Shown here one piece after another: positions 21,243-31,966 of a DNA stretch of 64,000 bases (the first letter of the stretch is position 1; every line of letters begins with the position of its first letter). The position numbers and the translations under genes were made by a program. The notes below the pieces were generated by a model. The model did not search any database. It was not told where the DNA came from and saw nothing but the letters and a program-made list of their open reading frames with translations. Origin of the DNA: Diospyros lotus (Eukaryota; Streptophyta; Magnoliopsida; Ericales; Ebenaceae); the NCBI RefSeq assembly GCF_014633365.1, contig NC_068350.1, forward strand, positions 13,989,787 through 14,053,786, read 5' to 3'.

Positions 21243-23348
21243 TCAGCTCCACCGCCCACTTGAGCATCCTCCCTGACAAGTCTGTCTTTCCCAACACATG
21301 CCTCAATGGCTGACTTGACAGGACGATAACATGGTGTGCCTCGAAATAGGGCCTCAACTTTCGAGCGGAGATGACTAGGGCATAGGCCAACTTTTCTGTT
21401 GGAGTGTAACGAATCTCAGCTCCATCCAATCTCTTGCTCACATAGTAGACCGGCTTTTGAACTTTGTCCTCCTCCCGTACCAAAATCGAACTGACGGCCT
21501 TATCCGAGGTAGCCAGATAAATGTATAGTGACTCTCCCGGCTGTGGCTTAGCTAGGACTGGGGGGGGAGACTAGACACTGTTTCAGCTACTCAAACGCCT
21601 CCTGGCACTCTTCTGTCCATGCAAAATTCTGGACCCGAGTCAAGGCCTTAAAAAATGGCAATTGCCTCTCCACAGATCTTGCCAAAAACCTTCTTAATGC
21701 CGCTATCCTCCCGATTAGTCTCGAGAATGGCTTTTATCTTCGAGGGGTTAGCCTCAATACCCCGGTAATGCACCATGAACCCCAAAAATTTACCATCTGT
21801 CACCCCGAATGCACACTTAGCTGGGTTGAGCTTCATCTGATACTGACGCAAGGTCTGGAGGCATTCCTCCAAGTCGTTTGGATGCTGCTCAGCCAAGAGA
21901 CTCTTGACCAATATATCATCAACGTAAGCCTCCATGTTTCGACCGAGTTGAGCCTTGAACAGCTTGTTGACTAACCTCTAATATGTAGCTCCGACGTTCT
22001 TCAACCCAAAGGGCATGACTCGATAACAATAGGTGGCCTTATCTGTGATGAAGGCAGTCTTCTCCTGATCCTTAGGGTGTAATGGGATTTGGTGGTACCC
22101 CTGGAATGCATCTAAGAAACTCATCAGCTGACATCCTGCTGTTCCATCAATCAATGCGTCAATCCTGGGCAGAGGGTAACTATCCTTGGGGCAGGCTTTA
22201 TTAAGATCTTTAAAATCAATACAAAGCCTCCATTTTCCCGACCCCTTAGAAACAAGGACCACGCTGGCTAACCACTCTGGATAGTCGACCTCCCAAATAT
22301 GATTAGCCTCCATAAGCTTTTTCACCTCAGCCTCTATAGCTTTAACCCGCTCCGAGGTAAACTTCCTTTTTCTTTGCCTCACCGGCACGTAATCAGGGTA
22401 GAGTCCCAAGCGATGGGTCATGACAGCCGGGTCTATCCCTGGCATATTTAGTGTAGACCAAGCAAACACGTCTTGATACTGGCGCAAGAGTGAAAGGACC
22501 TCGGACCGCAAGGGCTCCTGTAACTTGGAACTGATCCGTACTGTCCAATCGGGCTCTTCCCCTAACAAGACTTCCTCGAGCTCGTCCACTGGCTCCGAGG
22601 TCTTGGGCTCCTCCGGACCTTCCAAGATGAAACTGGTAACCACCATGGGAGGAGCGGCATAACTCTGTCCCTCCCCCCTTACCGATCTCTGACCTGCTCC
22701 TATACTTAAGGCTTTTCCCTGTTTTGTCTCTATCTGGCCCTGACCGTCTTGAAGGATAACATCCTGGTTCGGCCTTGAGTCTGACTCTGACCCCTTGGCT
22801 ATAGTGGCACTCAAGGAGGCTACGTAGCATTCCCTAGCTTGATGTTGGTCTCCTCTTACCTTGCCAATCCCTCTCGGAGTAGGGAATTTCAACACCATGT
22901 GATATGTGCTTGGTACCGCCCTCAAAGCACTAAGCCCAGACCTATCAAGAATCATATTATATGCCGAGGGCACATCAACAACCAAAATATCCAACGTCAC
23001 CTGGGATTTATGAGAGCCACTACCGACCGTTAGGGGTAGCCGGATCAACCCCTCGGAGTGAATCACCATTCCATCAAAACCAACCAAGGGGACACGAACT
23101 GGCCTCAGCTGTTCGAGAGTGAACCCCATCCCTAGGAATGCCCTCTTAGAAAGGATCTCCGAAGAACTACCCGGGTCCACGAGGATTCGCCTCATCTCCC
23201 ACTCTCCTACTTGAGCAGTGATCACCAACAAATCTGAATAGTTGGGGTAGTTCGGAAGATCCTCTTCGGAGAATGTGATGACCACCTTATCCTTTACCAC
23301 GCTCTTGGGAGCAGTTGAGTGAGGCCCTGGAACTGTTCCCGCCGCCAA
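21142..23348 (-). pseudogene. Tat protease, reverse transcriptase and first RNase H
   Basis: The 5' part (23348-21978) has the aspartic protease motif ILVDPGSSSEIL (DTG changed to DPG). RT follows, with WRLCIDFKDLNKACPKD, YPLPRIDALID, FLDAFQGYHQI and YRVMPFGLKNVGATY. A TAG (21978-21980) replaces the Gln of the usual TYQRLVN. The frame goes on as AYVDDILVKS (RT active site) to 21648. A shift near a G run at about 21559-21566 leads to the RNase H connection (VYYVSKRLDGAEIRYTPTEK, SGRMLKWAVELS) ending about 21142. The element is inactive. Confidence 0.88.
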
Positions 23349-23399
23349 TGTGTATAAGATAAACTTCTGTCCTCCCTCCTCGGCAGGCTATTTTCCTTC

Positions 23400-25765
23400 T
23401 CTCCGGGGCGGTGTTCGACTTTGTTCTCGAAGGCGATCACGAGTAGGGGACCTCCTTCTGTGCTCCAGTTGGGATTCTACCTTGCCCGAGTTCACACCTC
23501 CTCGACTAACGAAATCCCGAAGGTAACCCCTGTTGATAAGCTCCTGTATCTCTTCTTTCAATTAGATGCAGTCCTCTGTCTCATGGCCGTGGTCGCGTTG
23601 GAAACAACAATACTTCTTTTTGCTTCTAGTGTTGGGTGGAGACTTTAGTGGGGGAGGACGTCGCAAATAATTCTTATCCTCCAGTGCTAAGAGTATCTCT
23701 GCTCGACTAGCATTGAGGGGAGTGTAACTCACCGGGCTTCCCCGTGCACCCCCTAAACCCGGGCAATCTGGAGCTCGGGATGGGCAGTAGTCCGTTTTCT
23801 ATTCCACCATCGGCTTTTTCTTCTCATTCTCTCTTTCTTTCTTGTCATTCTGTTTAGCCCTCTTCACCTTTATCACCTCTTCAGCGTTGATGTACTTGTT
23901 AGCCCGTGTAAGGGCTTTTGTGAAAGTACGAGGTGGAGTCTTGGCCAAGGACTGAGCGAATGGTCCAGCCCTCAGGCCATTCTGGAGAGCCATCATGGCG
24001 ATCCACTGATCGAACTCGTCAATGCTCAACGCCTTCTCATTGAACCTAGCCACGAAATCCCTTAGGGATTCACCCTGATTTTACTTGATGTTCACCAGAG
24101 CCATGGAAGACTTCCGGTGCGCTTTAAGGGAGCGTAATGGGCTAGGAAATAGGTCTTCAACTCTTCCTAGCTGTTGATGGAACTGTTAGAATGGGAGATG
24201 CTATGGCACACACCAAGAGGGGGGGTGAATTGGATATTTAAAAAAATCTTGATAAAACTTGAAAAAACTTTTTAACCCAATTGAGGTTTTAGTGATTTAA
24301 AATATAGAACATATGAAATGACAAATGTAAAGCAAGAAGAATAAAAGACACAAAGAAATTATAGTGGTTCGGCTTAAACCAAGCCTAATCCACTACCTTA
24401 GCTCCCACTAAGGATTTTAAACCAATTCACTAAAACCTCCTACTTACACAAGTAGGCCCTCTAGCTACACAAGCTAGGAAATACAACCTCCCAATTTAAT
24501 GGGCCCTCTAGCTACACAAGCTAGGAAAATAGAAACAATACAAATGAAAGAGATAAGCTAAGAGTTAACACTCTTAGTTACAAGTTCTCTCACAATGAAA
24601 AAATAAGGCTTAACAATAAATTTACAATGATAGAACAGTAAAGCCTTGGAGAGAAAAAATAAAACAATGAAAGCCCAAACACTGTAAGCTCGAATAAAAT
24701 TGTTTGCAATTGCTAGATCATCTCATTTCAGTCCATTAGTCTCTCCTTGATCATCCATGAGTTGTATATATAAGCATCCATAAAGATTGAAGAAGAAACT
24801 AGCCGTTTTTGTGACCGTTGGAGTTGAAAAACTAGCCGTTATAAAATCTGTGAAACATAATAGTCGACAGAAGAAAAGATTAGTCAACTATTTTTACAAG
24901 TAAAACTAAGAATAGTCGACAGACATATACTGATAGTCGACTATTTTTAATACAAAAATCCAATAGTCGACAGACATACTTGAATAGTCGACAGTTGCTG
25001 AAATGAGAAGAAATTTTTGAATTTCATGAACAAAAATAGTCGACAGATCAAAAGGCATAGTCGACTATTTTTACTCGATAGTCGACAGATGCTAAAATAG
25101 TCGACAGATACTTAAATAGTCGACAGAACATCAAAAATAGTCGACTATTTTGAAGCATAGTCGACAGAATGATCCTGATAGTCGACTATTCTATAGAAAA
25201 TCTTGAATTTTCAATACATCCTTATTCGATTCTTTTAAAACCTCATTTTGATTATCTTGAAAGCAAGTTGAGATTATCAAAAGTATATTTTGAAACAAAT
25301 CACACTCAACCATACTCAATATTTCTTCTATAGGTTTTCATACCTTGCTTCAAAACTCATATATTAAAAAATTCATTTTCTCATTCACAAAATCCATATA
25401 GATTGATTTTCATATATTGATTTTCATATAGACATTCATCAAAACCATTTCATTACTCAAGAGTAAAATATCAGGAACGATGGGGAAGGCAGGAGTACCA
25501 AGTCCGGGCATGACCTCCCAAAGTAGCCGAAAATGCCCGGCACCATATTGCGTCAGATCCCGATTGCACCAACATGTGAGAGGAGAAAAGTTTTACGTGA
25601 TCATAAGGGTCGGTGCTTCCATCATAGAGCTTGATGGATGGGATACGAAACCTTTCTTCGGTCCTCTGGTATTGGATTGGCCAGAGGTGGTGGATTCTCC
25701 CCTTAAGGTGGGGCCTCTAGATTAGCCCCAGCCTGGCTTCGAGTCACATTCCTTCGGGGAGCCAT
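23400..25765 (-). pseudogene. Tat gag, split by a solo LTR
   Basis: The likely start is MAPRRNVTRSQAG at 25765. A copia-type solo LTR interrupts the frame at 24184-25473. The 3' part (24053-23799) reads QNGLRAGPFAQSLAK, PPRTFTKALTRANKYINAEE and a Lys/Glu-rich tail, typical of the Retrotrans_gag region. Near 23580-23400 is the gag-protease linker with HGHETEDCIQLKEEIQELI. Stops occur both before and after the insertion. Confidence 0.75.
24184..25473 (-). mobile_element. Solo LTR of a SIRE-like copia element, nested in Tat gag
   Basis: Its + strand ends are TGTTAGAATGGG and AAAATATCA (TG..CA), with a perfect target duplication GGAAC (24179-24183 and 25474-25478). The - strand 3' end carries CACCCCCCCTCTTGGTGTG, the end type of SIRE/Maximus LTRs. 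From about 24860 to 25190 there are many TAGTCGACAG/TAGTCGACTA motifs. A fragment of the same family lies at 1931-2590. No internal region is present. Confidence 0.9.
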
Positions 25766-25888
25766 GTAGGTAGTTATGGCCAGGAGCGAAAGTCGTGTGA
25801 TACATGTGGAAAGACCGAGGTCCGAGGTGAGGAGTTGAAGTCCGAAGCGCGAGACAAGGAAAAAAGAGGCTGGCGAGTTTGGACGTCG

Positions 25889-25909
25889 GGCCCCACGGTG
25901 GGTGCCAAA
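25889..25909 (-). promoter_or_regulatory. Primer-binding-type site of the Tat element
   Basis: On the - strand the sequence next to the 5' LTR is TTTGGCACCCACCGTGGGGC, a form often seen at this place in Tat-lineage elements. The matching tRNA was not determined. Confidence 0.6.
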
Positions 25910-26349
25910 TGATGATGGTTTTCGGGACCGACCATCATGTGCCACCTTTGCGAATGGGCCTCAGGAATCGGATCTCGGTGATAGGACCTGCAAGACAACG
26001 AAGTGGCAGGGCTAGGGTCCCCCGGGGTGGACTCCGACGCTCAAATTAGTAGAATAGATGCAAGTCGTAATAAATGTAAGAGTTGTGGAACTTGGCGTAC
26101 CTGGTGAGGATTCTTCTCCTTTATATGTAGACCCGTTATGGGGTACCCGGGATAAACCCGTGTTGAGCGGGGGCACGACTCCCGAGAATCTCGGTCAAGG
26201 TGGAACGGGTCTTGCGGCTCGGCCTAGATTTCTCGGGCTCTGCTCCGAATTGTTGACTTGCTACGTGTCAGTCTCTCAAGCGATCCACGTGGAGGGTAAG
26301 ACCATTGGCCCGTAGGGGTATTTTGATAATTTTAGGTGGTGCCATATCG
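25910..26349 (-). repeat. Tat element 5' LTR
   Basis: It matches the LTR at 15313-15760 and the solo LTR at 34237-34677. The last + strand base is G (ATATCG) where the others have CATCA, a terminal mutation. The target duplication AAAGC follows at 26350-26354. Confidence 0.9.
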
Positions 26350-27045
26350 AAAGCATTTCAAAGATGATGGCTATTACCAGAATTTCCGAACTCAACCACA
26401 AGATAAGAGTTAAGACATAAATTAAGCCTTAAACAAGAACACTATTCATCACTTTCGCTATGACATGTGCTAATGCAATCTGAAAGAAAGATTACCCGGA
26501 GGAGTGAATTGAGTTTTTTGATTATTTTTTAAAAATAATAAAAATATCTTTTAATTTGTGATGTAGTAAAGTTATTTGAAGAAAAACATTTTCTTAAACT
26601 ATAAACAAGATGTAGGAGTGGATGTGTTTTGATTATTTTTTAAAAATAATAAAAATATCTTCTAATTTGTGATGTAGTAAAGTTATTTGAAGAAAAACAT
26701 TTTCTTAAACTATAAACAAGATGTAGGAGTGGATGGAATAAGCATGAATAAGTATGCAACATACAATATCTTTCGTAAAAAATAATTTGAGAAAACTTTA
26801 GACATTAGATAAGTTTATATATGAAAATATTAATACTATGCATTAAAGAAAGAATATAAGAAACATTTTTTGTAAAGATAGAAATCAGTTTTGAAACAAA
26901 TGAAATAAACGTGTTTAATGAAAAATGATTATGCAGTTAGAAAATCTCAAATAGGTTGTGATATACAATTTGAAAAACTTTTTATGAAATTTATTCAAAA
27001 TCGAAACATAAATGTTTTATGAAAACTAATTCTGAAAATTACAAA
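26350..27045. other. Spacer between the duplication copies
   Basis: No gene is seen. It continues the sequence left of the Tat insertion (15293-15312) and includes a 111-bp tandem duplication. Confidence 0.5.
26516..26737. repeat. 111-bp tandem duplication
   Basis: TTGATTATTTTTTAAAAATA through TGTAGGAGTGGATG occurs twice in a row with a 111-bp period and only one or two differences, so it is recent. Confidence 0.9.
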
Positions 27046-27335
27046 AATAGTTATTTAATTTAAAAATAAATATAAATTTCATAATATATTTAAACAAATT
27101 CTGAAAATAAATTTAAAAAAATTAAAAATTTTGAGTCAAATTCAAAAAAAAATCTCATTATTCGTGAATTGATTTTTTTTAATATTACGAAATAATTATA
27201 AAAAAATTTAAAATTATAAAATAATTGAAAATTATTTATTAATATTTTAATAATAAAAATATTTTAAAAACACAGAAACCACAACCTCAAAAAAAATTTC
27301 ATGCATCATAAGACGGTAACAGAAGGGGTTGTTGT

Positions 27336-27406
27336 GCTTGACTGGTGACGTGGGCATGTAAACGTCATATTTTATTTGATATTTGCAAAGCCAACTATAT
27401 ATAAAT
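27336..27406 (+). promoter_or_regulatory. DUF247-B promoter
   Basis: The TATA box CTATATATAAAT (about 27395-27406) and the ACGT and TTGAC sites upstream are the same as in copy A, about 90 bp before the first ATG. Confidence 0.55.
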
Positions 27407-27496
27407 CAATGACAATCGTGCTTCTTTGATCTGCAAGCATTTCCCCCCCTGCCACTGTCAACCGTTGCCCTTCTAGTTTCGGTCCCAACCAAAGTC

Positions 27497-28864
27497 ATGG
27501 CCACTGATAAAGTCATGGCCACTGATCCACAGAGCCTTATAGACATCATCTTCGAACAAATCAGCCAACCTCCTGAGTTTTCTCCACAGAGGACCATTTA
27601 CAGAGTCCCCGACGATCTTCGGAAGCTCAAGGAAAGCGCCTATACCCCTCACTTTGTCTCCATTGGACCTCTTCACAGCCGCGACCCACTCCTCGACAAC
27701 TCACGCGTCAACAAGACCAAGGTCAATTGCGTCAGACCACTCATTTACAGGGCCGCCAAATCCGAGAAGCAAGCAAGGGAAATAGTGCAAAAGTGTCTGA
27801 CGGCGATGGGGGAGTCCGTCGCCGAGGCCCAGAACTACTACCCAGAAGAAGAACCTGCGACGCTGAACGAGGTGATGCTTTTCTTGGATGGCTCCTTTAT
27901 TCTGGAGCTTTTCTACAGGCACTACGATATCGTGGTTCTCCAGAAGAAGAAGGTTGACCAAATTCCCGAACTGGGCATTGATAGCGCCGTGACCTACCGC
28001 ACTGTTCAGCGAGATTTGCTGTTGCTCGAGAACCAGCTTCCATTCTCTGTTCTTGATACTCTTTTCCACCTGCTTACAGAGTCTCAAACTGACACCCAGA
28101 AAGGCCCTTCTTTGATTGAATACGTACTGTTATTCTTCCACGATCTGCTGAGACTACAAAGCATACCAGCAAAAGTAGATGGCGATACGTTTCACATCCT
28201 CCATCTTCTTCACAAACACTACCTTCCGGCCGATCTGCCGGTGGCCATGACTTCCGGCCAGTTCATGCAATCTGCTACAGACCTCGACCACGCCGGCGTC
28301 AAGTTCGAATCCCACAACGCCAAAAGCCAATTGCAGCTGCACAATGCCGGAATTAGCCCATTCCAGGTCGAATTCCAAGATCCTTGCGGCGTCAAAAGGT
28401 GGTGGTTTTCCAGAGCTTGTTTCAAAATTCCGACGCTGCACATCGACGACTCGACGGAGCTGTTCCTGAGAAATCTCATCGCTTTTGAGCAGTGCTGCCC
28501 CCTCATTAAGAGGTACGTTACGTCGTACGCGTTCGTCATGGACAGGCTGATCAACACCGCCATGGACGTGGATGTGCTCCAAAAAGCTGGGATTGTATGC
28601 AACTATTTGGGGTCCCATAAAGACGCTTCTGATCTGTTCAATAAGCTGTGCTCTGAAGTTGCGATTGGGGACTTCTACTTCTCGGACGCGTGCGAGAATG
28701 CAGCCAAATACAGCCGTTGGTGTTGGCCGCAGGCGGTGGCGCATCTGAGGCGGAACAATTTTGCGACCCCATGGGCATATATCGCTTTCTGCGTTGCTTT
28801 GGTGGTTTTCTTCTCGTCTTTGACGACTGTCATCCGCAACCTCAGGTATATATTTCATCTTTGA
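27497..28864 (+). CDS. DUF247 domain protein, copy B
   Basis: An intact single-exon frame of 455 residues. It has the same domain plan as copy A: IYRVPDDLRKLKESAYTP, FLDGSFILELFYRHY, RDLLLLENQLPF and a C-terminal membrane segment in NFATPWAYIAFCVALVVFF. It is six residues longer because 18 bp around the start (AAAGTCATGGCCACTGAT) occur twice, giving MATDKVMATDPQS and two in-frame ATG codons (27497 and 27515). By eye about 36 replacement and 12 silent base changes separate the copies. Residues about 150-320 are almost unchanged, while the N-terminal third and the region before the membrane segment differ most. The family function is unknown; a membrane location is predicted from the hydrophobic tail. 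Confidence 0.92.
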   Translation: MATDKVMATDPQSLIDIIFEQISQPPEFSPQRTIYRVPDDLRKLKESAYTPHFVSIGPLHSRDPLLDNSRVNKTKVNCVRPLIYRAAKSEKQAREIVQKCLTAMGESVAEAQNYYPEEEPATLNEVMLFLDGSFILELFYRHYDIVVLQKKKVDQIPELGIDSAVTYRTVQRDLLLLENQLPFSVLDTLFHLLTESQTDTQKGPSLIEYVLLFFHDLLRLQSIPAKVDGDTFHILHLLHKHYLPADLPVAMTSGQFMQSATDLDHAGVKFESHNAKSQLQLHNAGISPFQVEFQDPCGVKRWWFSRACFKIPTLHIDDSTELFLRNLIAFEQCCPLIKRYVTSYAFVMDRLINTAMDVDVLQKAGIVCNYLGSHKDASDLFNKLCSEVAIGDFYFSDACENAAKYSRWCWPQAVAHLRRNNFATPWAYIAFCVALVVFFSSLTTVIRNLRYIFHL

Positions 28865-28905
28865 TTAGCAGGCAATAATAATTTCTCATTTGTTTTGTCA
28901 GATCC

Positions 28906-31268
28906 TGTAATATCCCCAATTAATTAAATAAAATGAAATTAATTAAATTAATTAATTTATTTAAAATTTGAGGCGGTGCGTGTGTGTTGGAGAACAATCA
29001 TCAAAATATATATATATATATATATATATATTTGTCTCTCAAGGAAGCTTCTGGCGAGATGAAATAACAGAGAGTGAGAGTTGAAGAGGGAGAGATCAGT
29101 GGGCCGAGAGATTGAGAGGGAATGAGAGCAGTGAGAGAGAGAAAGAGCTCGCGAGAAAGAGAGAAGGAGAGATAGAGCGAGGGAGAGAAGGAGGTGGCGG
29201 CCATGGGAGCTAGCCGAGAGCTTGGCCATGGCAGCCGAGCAGGGCGGCAGCGGCGGTCGCGTGGGGCGCGGGTGGAAACGGTGCAGCGGCTTGTGGTGGT
29301 GGTGGCCAGAGGCACGCGGAGGCAACAAACGGCGAACGACGAACGGCGAGGGCGGCGCTGGCCGAGGCAGCGGCTGGAGCAGCCATCGGCCATGGCAGTG
29401 ACGCGGGCAGGCGCAGGGGAGGCGGCGCAGGGAAGAAGAAGAAGAAGAAGAAAAAGAAGAAGAAAGGAATAGAAGAAGAGAAGAAGAAGAAAGGAAAGAA
29501 GAAGAAGAGAAGAAGAAGAAGAAGAAGGCGCGCAGGACCAGTGCGCATGAGAAGAAAGGAAGAAGAAGATAAGGAGAAGAAAGAAAAGAAAAGAAAGGAA
29601 AGAAAAGAAAATAAGGAAAAATAAATGAATTTTGGGATTTTTCGGCAAATGAAGTGATCAGGTACGTGGGTAAAAATTAATAGGAGCATGTTATGTTTAA
29701 ATTATAAATTTTACGCGATTAAAATTAATTAATTTGGGTCCCGATTGTGTTATTTGTTAGGAAATGATTTAATTTGCATCGAGAGCTCGAGTGAGGTCAG
29801 AATCAGCTGGTTTCAGGTAAGCTCTTAACCTTCTCTTCCTGATCTTTAATTCCTGTGAAAGGCCCCGTGATTTCCTATATTTTATCACCTCCCTTCCTTT
29901 AATTCGGCACCTAACTTTATTTGATAAATTATTATTCATTTATTTTAATTTAAATTAAATCTGAAGCTTCTAGAGTTTTATTTGTTGTGTGCCTATGGGG
30001 GGTTTGTACCGCTCCCACTCCTTTCAGGAATGTTGCTGAACCAGTTTGGGGACTAGGTTCCTAGACGTGGGGGTTTATTTACGATTTTATTGGGTTTACT
30101 GACAGTTTTTCTCAAATTTATTTATGGTTCAGTTAGAGCTATCGAGCAGTGGGGCAGGGGTTGGTTGTTGGTGACGTTGGGGTAGACTATGGTATGGCCC
30201 TGAAGTGGACCGTCGGGTGGACACCCCTAGTCACTGGCCGTTGACCGGTGCCGGGCACTGCTGACTAGCTCTGCCGGTATGTGATTTACTGCATGATTAG
30301 ATACCTTGTATTACTGTTCATGATTTGATATACACATGGGTACGGGATGCATGTTGGGATATTCATTTATTGAGTATGCTTGGATACGGACATTTTAGCT
30401 TGGTTAGGTTGCATCCAGCGTGGCATATGCATGGCATGTGGTTTATTATGTGGGCGGAGCATGGCCTGATGCCTGAATGTATGGGCGCCTTGTATCATGT
30501 TGATGCTCACTACGCCATTTGCATTTCTATGTGCATTGCATGGATACTGGTAGTATTTAGTTCTCGGACGGGAGTACCGTTCCGAAGAAGCCTATGGCTC
30601 GGTTGTCGGGAGTACCGACCCGGGACAGCGCGCGTAGGTTTCTTGCAGATACTTGTTGCCTTTCAGGGCAGCGGCATGTTGGTATGGGACTTAGGTGTCG
30701 TGTGTCTTGTGTGGGCCCCAAGGATCGGTATGTGCTTTTATTATGCTATACTGTTGTGTTGTAGCGTCTCATGCCTTGTGTGTACCTGGGGGTTCATTTT
30801 GGGGAGAGTTTTCTGGTTATGTCAGCCTTCAGCCTTTCTTTTCTTTATGCTTGCTGAGTCTCTCGACTCACTTTGCTTTCCATCATTCCAAGTAGTGCCA
30901 GCATGGGTCCGAGCAGGGGAATCAGCGTCTAGCGGCCGAGTCGGTATGGTGTACAGGCAGTCCCGTTAACCTCTGTCAACTCTGATGGTTGTGTAGGGTC
31001 TATTTTTTTATTTCTGAATGTGCCAGGTCATATCTCGTGTCTCGTGTGTGTCGGCACAGGAGTTTGTATTCTTTTATTTATCTGGTGACCGCTATGCTAG
31101 CGGGGTTCCCGTAGTGCATGCATGTGTTTTGTTTCGCTTCCGTTGCTCTCATCTTTGAGTATGCATGTCAGGGTATTTCTGTCTCGTGTTTCATTATTTT
31201 TCCCTTCTGTAGGCGCTCCTGTTCGAGTAGTCCTGGTAGTTGGGAATATTCGAACGGAGGTGGTTACA
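28906..31268 (+). mobile_element. Solo LTR, 2363 bp, gypsy Tekay-like
   Basis: It begins TGTAATATCCCC and ends GGTGGTTACA, a form usual for Tekay/Del LTRs. The flanks are GATCC (28901-28905) and AATCC (31269-31273), a 5-bp target duplication with one change. Copy 1 has the empty site CAGATCCGAATTAG near 11830, which proves the insertion limits. Inside are a (TA)n run (about 29007-29031) and a long A/G-rich block (about 29430-29620), which give long chance frames. There is no internal region. Confidence 0.92.
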
Positions 31269-31927
31269 AATCCGAATTAGATGCCAATATTCTGACATAC
31301 CCCACTTGAGGAGGAGGAGGAGGAGCTCGCCTGCCATGGCTGAAACACCACACATGCAAGCTGCAGGGAAACGACATTCCGGGCATCCCAAGGTGGATCG
31401 ACTTTTAAAGGTTATTCTACATACGTGTATGCATATCTATGTAGAAGACAATGTATTACTGATTAATATACAGGTTTGGAAGCTTCTACAATAAGTAGAA
31501 TAAATAGAATCTTGAATCCATGTTGTGGCAAAGTGAAATTTTTTTTTCTTCTTCTTGATAAAAAGGGAAATCTAGAAATATAATTTACTCCTCAAGTGAG
31601 ACTCTCTAGTTGTCGTCTAAAAAGATATTATATTGGTTGTTCAGTGCAGTCCTCCATGTCCGTTTAAATAAGAATTCAAGTCGGACACTGATGCGTGTGA
31701 ATTAACACTGGCCCTACTTCTCGCTTCCTTTGCTCCGTTCCTGCTGCGTGCAACGCCTTCTTCTATCCGAGACTGGCTGCCGTCTCCGTCTCCTGCTTCG
31801 CACCTGCCTCCGCACGCCTCCTGCCTTCTTCCCTTTTCTGTTTCCTGCGCTCACTTCTTCTCCTGCATCGGACTGCTTCCTCTTTTTTTCCTCGGCTGAG
31901 TCCTCCCTGCTTCTGCGGGCTTATTGA

Positions 31928-31966
<39 letters not shown>

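Larger units (their letters stand above)
15313..26349 (-). mobile_element. Full-length Ty3/gypsy Tat-lineage retrotransposon, 11.04 kb
   Basis: Both LTRs (15313-15760 and 25910-26349) and a perfect target duplication AAAGC (15308-15312 and 26350-26354) are present. Coding order on the - strand is gag, protease, RT, RNase H, second RNase H, integrase. The second, archaeal-type RNase H is a mark of the Tat lineage. Downstream of integrase are a 97-bp tandem array and an antisense gene, also typical extras of this lineage. Stops in pol and a solo LTR inserted in gag show that it is dead. A solo LTR of the same family lies at 34237-34677. Confidence 0.9.

Noticed and set aside
29001..29689. 215- and 159-codon - strand frames rich in Leu/Phe/Ser
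   Set aside because: They derive from the A/G-rich and (TA)n tracts of the solo LTR at 28906-31268 and have no domain.
30325..30969. 214-codon + strand frame
   Set aside because: It lies inside the same solo LTR and has no recognisable family.
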